From the NCBI GenBank assembly GCA_043789035.1, contig JAYWIG010000254.1, positions 1 to 39,119 on the forward strand: a stretch of DNA of 39,119 nucleotides. The letters are read 5' to 3'. This document shows, in pieces, positions 8,573 to 16,532 of this stretch. The notes under the pieces were generated by a model. That model was not told the DNA's origin and ran no database searches. It saw only the letters and a list, made by a program, of their open reading frames with translations. The stretch's first letter is position 1, and every line of letters begins with the position of its first letter. The position numbers were made by a program, and so were the translations under genes. This DNA comes from JAYWIG01 sp043789035 (GTDB taxonomy: Bacteria > Pseudomonadota > Gammaproteobacteria > Burkholderiales > Burkholderiaceae_E).

Positions 8573-9349
8573 ATGGGGGTTAGCAACGAGTTGGTACGCT
8601 TCGATGAAGTGGCTATTCACTTAGGTGGACGGGAAATACTCTCACCCACCTGCCTATCGATTGTGCAAGGCGAGTTTGTTTGCATCATTGGCCCATCAGG
8701 CTGTGGCAAAACTACCTTGTTACGATCTGCTGCTGGTTTCATCAAGCCGACCAAGGGCCAAGTACTGCGCGCTGGTAAGGCAATTACCCAACCGTCAAGG
8801 GATGTGGCATTTGTATTTCAGGACTACGGCAGAGCGCTTCTGCCATGGCGAACGGTGAGCGCGAATGTGAGCTTGGCGCTTGAAGCTGCGGCAACTCCGG
8901 TGGCTGACCGAGCGAAGAAAATTAGTGAGGTGCTGGCAGTGGTAGGGCTATCGGACCATGCCAATAAGTTCCCCGCGCAGCTGTCGGGTGGCATGCAGCA
9001 GAGGGTACAGATTGCTCGGTGCTTAGCCCAATCGCCTTCAGTGATGTTGATGGATGAACCCTTCGGCGCGCTGGATGCAATGACCCGTGAAGGCCTGCAA
9101 GATGAGTTGGCTCGCTTGGTAAAACAGCAGGGCTTAACGGTGATGTTTGTTACCCATGATCTAGATGAAGCGATCTATTTAGGTGACAGGGTCGTTGCAT
9201 TACGCACTGGCCCCACGCTTGAAAAGCCTAGCGTTGCCGCCGTGATTGACGTCAACATGCCTAGGCCGCGTAACCAACTTGAAACGCGAGAACACCCGGA
9301 GTTTCTGCGCTTACGCCGCGAGTTGTATCAATATCTGGGGCATCATTAA
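8573..9349 (+). CDS. ABC transporter ATP-binding protein (SsuB/TauB-like)
   Basis: A 258-residue cytoplasmic ATPase with every expected motif: Walker A GPSGCGKTT (about 40-48), Q-loop FVFQDYGRALLPWRT, signature LSGGMQQR, Walker B LMDEPFGALD and the switch histidine in THDLDEA. The pattern fits the NitT/TauT subgroup that energises import with NMT1-like binding proteins. The stop codon overlaps the start of the first permease in a TAATG arrangement, indicating one operon and coupled translation. Confidence 0.93.
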   Translation: MGVSNELVRFDEVAIHLGGREILSPTCLSIVQGEFVCIIGPSGCGKTTLLRSAAGFIKPTKGQVLRAGKAITQPSRDVAFVFQDYGRALLPWRTVSANVSLALEAAATPVADRAKKISEVLAVVGLSDHANKFPAQLSGGMQQRVQIARCLAQSPSVMLMDEPFGALDAMTREGLQDELARLVKQQGLTVMFVTHDLDEAIYLGDRVVALRTGPTLEKPSVAAVIDVNMPRPRNQLETREHPEFLRLRRELYQYLGHH

Positions 9350-10077
9350 TGTTGTGGTTGCGGCCATTTGCTTTGCCTCTCGCGCTGTTGGGAGCCTTGG
9401 AGCTGTGGGCAAGAACGATTGGAAAAAATAGCGATTCACTGGCGGCACCCAGCGCTGCGATACTGGCGCTTTTCAAGGCCGTAGCCGATGGCTCACTTAT
9501 AGCTTCTACAGCCTTTACTTTGGGCAGCGCGGCCGCCGGGTTAGCTATTGGCTTTTTGCTTGGGGTGCTATTCGGAACTCTACTTGGTTTATCGAAACGC
9601 GCAGCGAGTATGAGCTTTTTAAGTGTTGAAGTGCTGCGCCCAATTCCTTCGGTGGCTCTCATTCCATTAGCAATGTTGGTGTTTGGCTTTGGGTTTCGAT
9701 TAGAAATTAGTGTGGTCGCTTTTGCCTGTTTTTGGCCAATTCTAATATTGACTCAAGCTGCGGTTCAACAAGTCGAACCCTGCTTGCTAGAAGTTGCACG
9801 AGCCTTGCAGCTTTCGCAGCGCCAACAGTTTTTTAAAATTGTGTTGCCTGCAATCGTGCCTCGATTGTTCGTCGCTTTACGCCTTGGTGTTGCTATCGCT
9901 TTAGTTGTAGCAGTAACTGTTGAGATCGCCGCAAACCCGCATGGAATGGGGTACGCGATTATTTACGCGCAGCAAAGTCTCGAGCCGGCGCTGATGTTGG
10001 CCTGGTTGTTTTGGATTGGTGCCGTCGGGTTTGCGATCAACGTTGCTGCACTGAAGCTGCAATCGAGAGTGACATGA
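9349..10077 (+). CDS. ABC transporter permease 1 (SsuC/TauC-like)
   Basis: A 242-residue integral membrane protein with about six hydrophobic helices. The binding-protein-dependent transport (EAA) loop is visible: EVARALQLSQRQQFFKIVLPAIVP, with its conserved Glu-Ala, Gln in the Gly position, and Leu-Pro. It contacts the ATPase through this loop. The start codon overlaps the ATPase stop, and its own stop overlaps the next permease start. It is related to but distinct from permease 2, so the pair probably forms a heterodimeric channel. Confidence 0.92.
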   Translation: MLWLRPFALPLALLGALELWARTIGKNSDSLAAPSAAILALFKAVADGSLIASTAFTLGSAAAGLAIGFLLGVLFGTLLGLSKRAASMSFLSVEVLRPIPSVALIPLAMLVFGFGFRLEISVVAFACFWPILILTQAAVQQVEPCLLEVARALQLSQRQQFFKIVLPAIVPRLFVALRLGVAIALVVAVTVEIAANPHGMGYAIIYAQQSLEPALMLAWLFWIGAVGFAINVAALKLQSRVT

Positions 10078-10823
10078 TACGAAGGGGGCTCGAATCAATC
10101 GGCATGCTGTTTGGTTTAATTGCCCTGTGGTGGTTAGCTAGCCATCAGCAATGGGTGAGTAAGGTATTCTTACCCACACCTGAAGCGACTCTCGGCAGTT
10201 TGCATGAAGGTTTAACTAGCGGCGATTTGGCGCAGTTTACAGCATCGACGGTTGTAAGGATGATTCTGGGTTGGGGCCTAGCGTGTTTGATTGGCGTTGG
10301 CCTAGGCGCCTTAATTGGCACATCTGCACGCGCGAGAGCTTGGATACAACCGACCCTGGAATTTGTTCGACCGCTACCTGCTTCAGCAGTTATGCCGTTA
10401 GCCATCGCTATTTTTGGCCTGTCACCAACCATGGTGCTTTCTGTTGTGGCCTTTGGTTCGATGTGGCCTGTGCTACTAGCGACTATCCACGGTATTGCCA
10501 ATGTGCATGCTCGACTGAACGAGGTGTCAGCAGCATTGCAACTCACGCGCATGCAGTTTTTAATCAAAATCGGCTTGCCCAATGCGCTACCTGACATTCT
10601 TTCAGCCATGCGATTGGCGATGACGGTAGCATTGATTGTTTCGGTTGTTGGCGAAATGCTGGCCTCGCAATCAGGGCTAGGCCAGGCGATATTGCTTGCT
10701 GCACGCTCATTTCGTGCAAGTGAACTATTTGCCGGAATCGCTTTGTTGGGAATGATAGGTTTTATTAGTAACGCTATTTTGTCGCTCGCAGAGCGTAAAT
10801 ATTTGAAGTATCAACGACCGTAA
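10074..10823 (+). CDS. ABC transporter permease 2 (SsuC/TauC-like)
   Basis: A 249-residue membrane protein with about six helices and an EAA loop (EVSAALQLTRMQFLIKIGLP). The chosen ATG at 10074 overlaps the previous stop as ATGA; a longer reading frame from 10011 would run 21 codons inside the first permease and begins without a membrane segment, so I reject it. Having two different permeases is less common in the NitT/TauT group, which usually uses one homodimer, and is seen in some vitamin-precursor importers. The cyclase gene follows after 35 bases with its own AGGAGA ribosome binding site. Confidence 0.9.
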   Translation: MIRRGLESIGMLFGLIALWWLASHQQWVSKVFLPTPEATLGSLHEGLTSGDLAQFTASTVVRMILGWGLACLIGVGLGALIGTSARARAWIQPTLEFVRPLPASAVMPLAIAIFGLSPTMVLSVVAFGSMWPVLLATIHGIANVHARLNEVSAALQLTRMQFLIKIGLPNALPDILSAMRLAMTVALIVSVVGEMLASQSGLGQAILLAARSFRASELFAGIALLGMIGFISNAILSLAERKYLKYQRP

Positions 10824-10858
10824 ATCATAGCAATTCGCCATAAAAATAGGAGATCACC

Positions 10859-11665
10859 ATGCCACGCAAGTTTGTCGACTTATCCATTTTTCTTGAAAAC
10901 GATGTGCTTTCAGATCCGCCCGCGTTTGCGCCGAAGATTGAGTACTTCACCCATGAAAATACCTATGAACAAATCGAACCCTTCTTTCCCGGCTTGAAAA
11001 AAAGCGATCTGCCAGATGGTGAAGGTTGGGCGGTTGAAACGGTGAGTTTATCAACGCACAACGGTACACACCTTGATGCGCCTTATCATTTCCATAGCAC
11101 CATGGATAATGCGCTTGGAGAAAAGAAACCAGCGATTGCGATTCATGATGTTCCTCTTGAATGGTGTTTTCAGCCTGCGGTGAAGTTAGATTTTCGTCAT
11201 TTCCAAGATGGTTATGTGGTTACCGCCAAAGACGTTGAGGCTGAATTGAAACGCATAAATCACACATTGAAGCCGCTAGAGATTGTGGTGGTCAACACCA
11301 GCGCCGGCAAGCGTTACGGCAACCCTGATTATGTGTCTGCCGGTTCAGGCATGGGGTATGAGGCCACTATGCACCTGCTTGAGCGCGGCGTGCGGTTAAC
11401 TGGCACCGATGGTTGGAGCTGGGATGCGCCATTCGTACACACTGCCAAGAAGTATGGCGAATCGAAAGATGCCAGTTTGATTTGGGAAGGCCATAAAGCC
11501 GGCCGCGATATTGGCTACTGCCATCTAGAAAAACTGCACAACCTTGAAGTGCTGCCACCCAGTGGCTTTTTCATTAGCTGCTTTCCGCACAAAATTCGTG
11601 GTGCATCGGCGGGGTGGACGCGCGCCGTGGCGATCTTTGATGATGCGTTGATGGCCGCATCATGA
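10859..11665 (+). CDS. Cyclase-family metal-dependent hydrolase (kynurenine formamidase/isatin hydrolase fold)
   Basis: A 268-residue cytoplasmic protein of the cyclase family (PF04199 type). The defining metal-binding motif HxGTHxDxPxH is complete: H67, H71, D73 and H77 in THNGTHLDAPYHF. Characterised members hydrolyse N-formylkynurenine or isatin, that is, amide bonds or lactams. No kynureninase or tryptophan dioxygenase is nearby, so a formamidase in tryptophan breakdown is not supported. The gene is preceded by an AGGAGA site and overlaps the fumarylacetoacetase-like gene by four bases (ATGA), placing both enzymes in the transporter operon. Substrate unknown; probably a cyclic or amide compound taken up by the upstream importer. 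Confidence 0.85.
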   Translation: MPRKFVDLSIFLENDVLSDPPAFAPKIEYFTHENTYEQIEPFFPGLKKSDLPDGEGWAVETVSLSTHNGTHLDAPYHFHSTMDNALGEKKPAIAIHDVPLEWCFQPAVKLDFRHFQDGYVVTAKDVEAELKRINHTLKPLEIVVVNTSAGKRYGNPDYVSAGSGMGYEATMHLLERGVRLTGTDGWSWDAPFVHTAKKYGESKDASLIWEGHKAGRDIGYCHLEKLHNLEVLPPSGFFISCFPHKIRGASAGWTRAVAIFDDALMAAS

Positions 11666-12993
11666 TGAACCATACACACGACCCTGCCGCAGCCTCTTGG
11701 GTTTTACCTCCATCGGTTGCAGCTGAGGCAGCGTTTGATTTTCCGATTCAAAACCTTCCGTTAGCCGTTTTTCGTCGTAAAGGCAGTCACGAAATTTTTC
11801 GTGGTGGTGTGGCGATTCATGATCAGGTGCTTGACCTTGCCGCATTGTTGAAGGCCGCTCTTGTTCACGAAGGCGCTGCTAAGCTAGCTTTGGTAGCTGC
11901 TTCCCAATCGACTCTCAATGCCTTTATGAATATGGGCCCAACAAGCTGGCATGCGTTAAGACATGCGTTATTCGCGTTGTTAGAAAATGATGCGACTGAA
12001 GGCGTGCGTTCACAGGTACGGCCATGCTTGATGCCTCTTGCACACGTTGAGTACAGCTTGCCGACTGCCATCGGCGATTACACCGACTTTTACACTTCGA
12101 TTCATCATGCGCGAAACGTTGGTCGGCTACTCTTTCCCGAAAACCCGCTCACACCGAATTTTCAGTGGATACCAATTGCTTATCACGGCAGGGCATCAAG
12201 CGTAGCCATTAGCGGTTATGACTTCCATCGCCCATGGGGGCAAGCCATGGCACCGGGCGCTGCATCGCCAACTTACGGCCCCTGTGCAAGACTCGATTTC
12301 GAACTCGAAATGGGCTTCTTTGTTGGGCACGGAAATAAACAAGGGCATCCGATCAGTTTAGCCAATGCAGAAGAACATATCTTCGGTATGTGTTTACTAA
12401 ACGATTGGTCGGCACGTGATCATCAATTCTGGGAAATGGCACCGTTAGGCCCATTCTTGGGCAAGAACTTTTGCACCACTATTTCGCCGTGGATTGTCAC
12501 CATGGAAGCGTTAGAACCGTTCCGCCTGCCGTTCGACAGGCCGTCAGAGGAGCCGCAACCCTTGAGCTATTTAGAGCACGCTAAGAACCGCAAACAAGGC
12601 ACGATAGATGTGCAACTTGAAGTCACGATTGAAAGCGATATGCATCGAAGCAAAGGCGTTGCGCCTAGCCTAGTCACTAAAACAAGTTTTAAACACCAAT
12701 ATTGGACGATTGCCCAAATGCTGGCGCAACACACTGTAGGCGGTTGCAATATGCAAGCAGGAGATTTACTAGGTACTGGCACCGTTTCTGGTCCAACGGC
12801 GAATGAAGCAGGCGCAATTGTTGAGTTAAGCAAAGGTGGGCGAGAGCCGATTACTTTGCAAAATACCGGTGAGCAAAGAGCGTTTTTGCATGATGGCGAC
12901 GCTGTGACGCTACGCGGCTGGTGTGAGAGGCAGGGGGCGGTACGGATTGGGTTTGGGGAATGTAGGGGGATGGTGTTGCCTGCGCATTCTTGA
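11662..12993 (+). CDS. Fumarylacetoacetase homologue (FAH), C-C bond hydrolase
   Basis: A 443-residue protein, close to the full length of true fumarylacetoacetase, with the N-terminal barrel and the catalytic domain. Visible active-site segments: GDYTDFYTSIHHA (D142, H148/H149), FELEMGFFVG (E214, E216), LLNDWSARD (D248) and GPFLGKNF (K268), all matching the metal, catalytic and oxyanion positions of FAH. In tyrosine degradation FAH splits fumarylacetoacetate into fumarate and acetoacetate. Here no homogentisate dioxygenase or maleylacetoacetate isomerase is present, so it may act on another beta-diketo acid, or the pathway may be completed elsewhere. The residue after the conserved ARD is His instead of the common Ile. 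It overlaps the upstream hydrolase gene. Confidence 0.9.
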   Translation: MMNHTHDPAAASWVLPPSVAAEAAFDFPIQNLPLAVFRRKGSHEIFRGGVAIHDQVLDLAALLKAALVHEGAAKLALVAASQSTLNAFMNMGPTSWHALRHALFALLENDATEGVRSQVRPCLMPLAHVEYSLPTAIGDYTDFYTSIHHARNVGRLLFPENPLTPNFQWIPIAYHGRASSVAISGYDFHRPWGQAMAPGAASPTYGPCARLDFELEMGFFVGHGNKQGHPISLANAEEHIFGMCLLNDWSARDHQFWEMAPLGPFLGKNFCTTISPWIVTMEALEPFRLPFDRPSEEPQPLSYLEHAKNRKQGTIDVQLEVTIESDMHRSKGVAPSLVTKTSFKHQYWTIAQMLAQHTVGGCNMQAGDLLGTGTVSGPTANEAGAIVELSKGGREPITLQNTGEQRAFLHDGDAVTLRGWCERQGAVRIGFGECRGMVLPAHS

Positions 12994-13063
12994 TCGCCAA
13001 ATAGGCGCAATATTAATAGACAAAGTTCCTATTTTGTAAAAAACGTCTCATAAAGAAAAGCAA

Positions 13064-13843
13064 ATGGATTTACGCATAAAAGACAAAATGGCGCTGGTAT
13101 GCGCATCATCTCAGGGATTAGGGCTTGCTTGTGCGAGTGCACTCGCACGGGAGGGGGCACAGGTATTTATTAATGGGCGCGATCAAGGTCGCTTGGATAA
13201 AGCTCGCGCTTCGATATTGGGAGAAACCGGAGCAACTGTTCAAGCGATAGTTGCTGACATCACGACTGAGGCCGGTCGACAAACGCTTTTCGACAGTTGT
13301 CCAACGCTGAGTATATTGGTTAATAATAATGCAGGGGCAATGCCTGGAAAGCTAGCGGATTGGGATCACGACACTTGGATTCGCGCTTTGGAATCAAACA
13401 TGTTGGCCCCTATTCTTCTTATTAGAGGGTTCTTACCCGGTATGCGCGAGCGTAAATTCGGACGCATCGTGAACATCACATCTGCCATGGTTAAAAGCCC
13501 ACGGCCGCACCAGGCGTTGTCGACCTCTGCTCGTACTGGCTTAACTGCCTTTAGTAAATCAATGTCACTCGATGTTGCTGCCGACAACGTCACAATTAAC
13601 AACCTATTGCCAGAAAGAATTGATACGCCACGGCAGGAGTTCCTGGTCGAGCGACTCATGAAAACTGATCAAATTACTCGTGAAGAGGCGCGTAAGCGGT
13701 TCTCGGATACGATCGCTGCAAAACGTTTTGGCACACCGCAAGAATTTGCCGATGCTTGTGTGTTTTTATGCAGTTCGCAAGCGGGTTTTATATCTGGCCA
13801 GAATTTGCAACTTGATGGCGGTTCTTATCCCGGTTTGATGTGA
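13064..13843 (+). CDS. Atypical short-chain dehydrogenase/reductase-like protein without the catalytic Tyr-Lys pair
   Basis: A 259-residue protein with the SDR fold: a cofactor loop written CASSQGLG (Cys in place of the first Gly), NNNAG at 88-91, and the serine in VNITSAM (S140). The usual YxxxK is absent: in the segment ALSTSARTGL the Tyr position is S153 and the Lys position is R157. This pattern is known from a subgroup of 3-oxoacyl-ACP-reductase-like SDRs that match neither the cofactor motif nor the catalytic tetrad. It may catalyse a different reaction or have a non-enzymatic role. It begins 70 bases after the FAH gene on the same strand and ends 10 bases from the convergent TetR gene; a 12-base palindrome (13844-13855) lies between. 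Confidence 0.85.
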   Translation: MDLRIKDKMALVCASSQGLGLACASALAREGAQVFINGRDQGRLDKARASILGETGATVQAIVADITTEAGRQTLFDSCPTLSILVNNNAGAMPGKLADWDHDTWIRALESNMLAPILLIRGFLPGMRERKFGRIVNITSAMVKSPRPHQALSTSARTGLTAFSKSMSLDVAADNVTINNLLPERIDTPRQEFLVERLMKTDQITREEARKRFSDTIAAKRFGTPQEFADACVFLCSSQAGFISGQNLQLDGGSYPGLM

Positions 13844-13853
13844 AATGCTAGCA

Positions 13854-14471
13854 TTATCCAGCGGAAGCCTTAATCGACAACGACATCATGTTCATGATGT
13901 GGTCAGTAGCTGTCGAACTCACTTTTGGTGCTAACTTTAAGTGTTCCATCACATTGGATTGCCTGATTGTTGCTAAGCCGTGCATGTTTGACCATATATA
14001 CATCGCATCTAGATCAACCTTAGTCCGCATTGAAGCGCTATCTCCGTACATACGACGCAGAACACCTCTCAGAACGTCAAATGCTCGAACGGCATTTTCT
14101 ACAAGAGCAGTGTGTACTGCTGGCTCTGGCCAAGGTGTACCGAACATCAATCGATACTCCAGCGGGTGCGTCGCTGAATAGGCGAAATAGCGTTTACCTA
14201 GTGATCTAAGGTCAGCTTCTGGATCTTCAAATGTCTCTCTCGAGTCTAGGTAGTTCCCAAAATTTTCGAAGCAACGTTTGATCACTTCCGCGAGAAGGTA
14301 ATCGCGACTCGCATAATGTTTATAGGGTGCTTGGTGTGATACACCGAGCCGACGCGCAACCTCCCTCATGCTCAAGCGTTCTAGTCCATGCTCAGCAATG
14401 AATTCGTGCGCCGCTTGCACGCATGCTTCCTTCAGTGAAAGGGACTCATGTTGATCTTTAGTTTTAGGCAT
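13854..14471 (-). CDS. TetR-family regulator with WHG-type C-terminal domain
   Basis: About 205 residues. The N-terminal helix-turn-helix (AHEFIAEHGLERLSMREVARRLGVSHQAPYKHYASRDYLL) is canonical; the tail contains HPLEYRLMFG, typical of TetR proteins with the WHG ligand domain. The start is taken as the ATG at 14471 rather than the TTG one codon upstream. A nested inverted repeat lies directly upstream (14477-14515), consistent with autoregulation. Candidate targets are the DUF2141 gene upstream and the divergent ABA4-like operon, whose shared promoter carries a twin palindrome, or the convergent SDR operon; the sequence alone cannot decide. Confidence 0.88.
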   Translation of the reverse strand: MPKTKDQHESLSLKEACVQAAHEFIAEHGLERLSMREVARRLGVSHQAPYKHYASRDYLLAEVIKRCFENFGNYLDSRETFEDPEADLRSLGKRYFAYSATHPLEYRLMFGTPWPEPAVHTALVENAVRAFDVLRGVLRRMYGDSASMRTKVDLDAMYIWSNMHGLATIRQSNVMEHLKLAPKVSSTATDHIMNMMSLSIKASAG

Positions 14472-14476
14472 CAATC

Positions 14477-14515
14477 CTGCTGTGTAAATCGCTCTTGAGC
14501 GGCATGCTACAGCAG
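14477..14515. promoter_or_regulatory. Nested inverted repeat upstream of the second tetR
   Basis: CTGCTGT (14477-14483) pairs with ACAGCAG (14509-14515), and GCTC-TT-GAGC (14491-14500) sits at the centre of the same dyad. The site begins six bases upstream of the ATG of the TetR gene, where autoregulatory operators are usually found. An mRNA 5' hairpin is the alternative reading. Function is inferred. Confidence 0.4.
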
Positions 14516-14601
14516 AAACGCTATCAGGTCATTTTCTTGTTTTGGTGTACTTACTTTGCAACCCTAATTTCAAGATTTACCTCATTCGCATCTGGCCCAA
14601 T

Positions 14602-15021
14602 TTAGAACACAGCTTCGTCGTAACGAGGTGCTCTAAGCGAAGGACGAACGTTATTTGAAACGCCCCATTGTTCGGTCGGCATACCTATAAAGTTGGTATC
14701 AACTTTCTGGTTTCCGTTTAAGTCATGTCCCACAGAAACAGCGTATTTGCCAGCGGATAAATCCGAAAATCGACAGGTAACCCCCTTAGCGTCCGCAGGC
14801 TGCCATTGAGATCGCGCTGTACTTGTATCCATCGGGAAGCCGTTGGGAGTTGCAAATAAACTGCAACCAATTTGCCCGAGTGGCTGGGAAACTCCTGCAA
14901 CCTTGACGACGAGTTCTGCGCTATTACAAATTAATGGCACGCCAAAGACTACCCAAACAGCAATCGAGCCCACTTTTCTAGGAGCTGTTGGAATCTTAAG
15001 AAACTTACTAAGAAAACGCAT
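14602..15021 (-). CDS. Secreted DUF2141-family protein
   Basis: About 139 residues with an N-terminal hydrophobic export signal (mature part probably starts near AELVVKV). The mature domain shows the DUF2141 pattern: a first strand, FSDLSAGKYAVSVGHDLNGNQK, then VDTNFIGMPTEQWGVSNN and a PRYDEAVF end. The DLNGNQKVD stretch is calcium-loop-like. Family function is unknown; members are periplasmic beta-sandwich proteins often found beside carotenoid or membrane-lipid genes. The ATG at 15021 is preferred over a TTG four codons upstream. It is transcribed divergently from the ABA4-like operon and shares a promoter region containing a twin operator. Confidence 0.8.
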   Translation of the reverse strand: MRFLSKFLKIPTAPRKVGSIAVWVVFGVPLICNSAELVVKVAGVSQPLGQIGCSLFATPNGFPMDTSTARSQWQPADAKGVTCRFSDLSAGKYAVSVGHDLNGNQKVDTNFIGMPTEQWGVSNNVRPSLRAPRYDEAVF

Positions 15022-15070
15022 GGTGGAATCCAAAAATATGGTGAGATAAAAAATTGGGTCTTCAACAGAT

Positions 15071-15119
15071 TGTTGACAGTGACTACAATACTAATTTATC
15101 ATTGTAGACACTGTCAACA
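15071..15119. promoter_or_regulatory. Twin palindromic operator between divergent promoters
   Basis: Two 17-base near-palindromes, TGTTGACAGTGACTACA (15071-15087) and TGTAGACACTGTCAACA (15103-15119), have their centres 32 bases apart, about three helical turns. Together with two flanking bases each they form one inverted repeat of 19-base arms with a single mismatch and an 11-base spacer. Each unit reads approximately TGTwGACA-s-TGTCwACA. TTGACA occurs on both strands inside the repeat (15073-15078 and the complement of 15112-15117), so the operator may overlap the -35 boxes of both divergent genes. Binding by the TetR protein at 13854 is the simplest hypothesis. Confidence 0.7.
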
Positions 15120-15215
15120 TCAAGAGTGAATTTGGGAAATTTCATCTGGGATCACTGGAAAAATTGTTTTTGTCAGATGCTTTACTACCAAACTATGCAG
15201 CGAGAGTTTTGAATT

Positions 15216-15704
15216 ATGGAGTTCGGCAAATTACCACTGGATGCAGCGTTTTCTTTGGTGAATACGATGGCGTTACTTTCTTGGATTGTCCTCATCACAA
15301 TGCCTCGGAAAAGGGTGTTTAGGCGCACGATTCAGGGTTTTATTTTGTTTGTGTTGTGCCTACTTTATTGCGCGTTGATTCAGGTTTACTTTTTTGGTGT
15401 AACCGGTGGCGGATTTTTCTCCTTGGGTGCAGTGCAAAAACTATTTGAGTCTCGGGAAATAGCACTGGCTGGCTGGATTCATTACCTAGCCTTTGATCTT
15501 TTTGTTGGATTATGGATTGCACAACGTGCCGACATAATGTTGATGTCACGTTGGCTGCAAGCTCCTATCCTTGTTACGACATTTATGTTTGGGCCAATTG
15601 GCTTATTCATGTTTTCCATTGTTGCCTTTGCCGCAACGACCGAAAACGTTGAGCGTGTAACTACCCTCCCAGAAAATGACAAAGTTAGCGGATCGATGCA
15701 ATGA
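15216..15704 (+). CDS. ABA4-like (DUF4281) integral membrane protein
   Basis: A 162-residue protein with four hydrophobic helices. It carries the hallmark pattern of the ABA4-like family: an early FSLVNTMALLSWIVLITMPR helix and the segment GWIHYLAFDLFVGLWIAQRA. In plants ABA4 is needed for neoxanthin formation; the bacterial homologues have no settled function. The start ATG has no strong ribosome binding site; the 5' leader from the twin operator is about 100 bases. The stop overlaps the next start (ATGA), so it forms an operon with the following membrane protein and probably the lipoprotein. Confidence 0.82.
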   Translation: MEFGKLPLDAAFSLVNTMALLSWIVLITMPRKRVFRRTIQGFILFVLCLLYCALIQVYFFGVTGGGFFSLGAVQKLFESREIALAGWIHYLAFDLFVGLWIAQRADIMLMSRWLQAPILVTTFMFGPIGLFMFSIVAFAATTENVERVTTLPENDKVSGSMQ

Positions 15705-16507
15705 AAAATTCTTTTAAAAATGATGCAACGTTCATTGCGTTAACTGCTGCCTTACTTTGTGGCGTGCTTGTCGTGCCAAGTGTTTTCGCATGCATAATGG
15801 ACTCACGCATCTTGAACGGCATCAATGTATGGGTAAAGCCTGTCAAATTTCAATCCTCGTTCGCGCTGCACTGGTTAACTGTCACGTGGTTAGTCGTCTA
15901 TATCGATCATGGTACGCAGAACAGTTCAACTCTGTTGTGGCCTCTGCGTATTGGTGGATTTGCGTCAGTCATCGAAGTGTTCTACATCACGTTGCAGGCG
16001 GCACGTGGACGAGACTCTCATTTCAATTTTGAAACTCCACTTGAAACTATTTTGTACTATGGGTTGATGGGAGGGGCGGCCGTCATCATGATGGTAGCGA
16101 CCGCTTGGGTTGGGTGGCTTATTTGGCGATATCCAAAACAAGGCATTTCTAAAGGGCTATGGCTCGGAGCGATTTTAGGTTTGTTGGGTGGCAGTATTCT
16201 CACCTTGATTATCACAGCACCGCTAGCTTCAGGTGTCGTAGCGGGACCGGGGCATTGGGTTGGTGGCATTCGAAACGACAGTGGTGGGATACCAATCTTT
16301 GGTTGGTCTACCACGGGTGGTGATTTAAGGGTTCCGCATTTTTTCGCGACGCACTCGATTCAAGTCTTACCGCTTATTGGTCTATTGGCAGATCGTATTC
16401 AGCCCAATAAAGCGTCTTTGTGGGTGTGGAGTACCGTTGTCTTAGGTCTAGTTCTAGTGATCGGAACAATGGTTCAAGCATTAAGAGGTGTGCCTTTTTT
16501 TTCCTAG
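15701..16507 (+). CDS. Multi-pass membrane protein of unknown function
   Basis: A 268-residue protein with about seven hydrophobic helices. Polar conserved-looking islands occur between them: NVWVKPVKFQ after the first helix, ARGRDSHFN in a loop around residue 105, and a long loop containing GPGHWVGG and RVPHFFATHSIQ around 190-225. The clustered His, Arg and Asp residues in membrane-proximal loops suggest an enzyme or metal-binding membrane protein rather than a simple transporter. I do not recognise a named family. It is translationally coupled to the ABA4-like gene by an ATGA overlap and precedes a lipoprotein gene by 25 bases. Confidence 0.8.
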   Translation: MKNSFKNDATFIALTAALLCGVLVVPSVFACIMDSRILNGINVWVKPVKFQSSFALHWLTVTWLVVYIDHGTQNSSTLLWPLRIGGFASVIEVFYITLQAARGRDSHFNFETPLETILYYGLMGGAAVIMMVATAWVGWLIWRYPKQGISKGLWLGAILGLLGGSILTLIITAPLASGVVAGPGHWVGGIRNDSGGIPIFGWSTTGGDLRVPHFFATHSIQVLPLIGLLADRIQPNKASLWVWSTVVLGLVLVIGTMVQALRGVPFFS

Positions 16508-16532
16508 GTTATCGTTATAAGGGGATGGAAGA

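Noticed and set aside
10011..10073. Longer N-terminus for the second ABC permease
   Set aside because: These 21 codons lie within the first permease gene and encode a Cys/Arg-rich stretch; the ATG at 10074 gives the usual ATGA overlap and a normal membrane start.
13844..13855. AATGCTAGCATT palindrome between the SDR and the convergent TetR gene
   Set aside because: Only 12 bases with no loop-and-U-tract architecture; probably chance or a weak bidirectional pause site, so not listed as a terminator.
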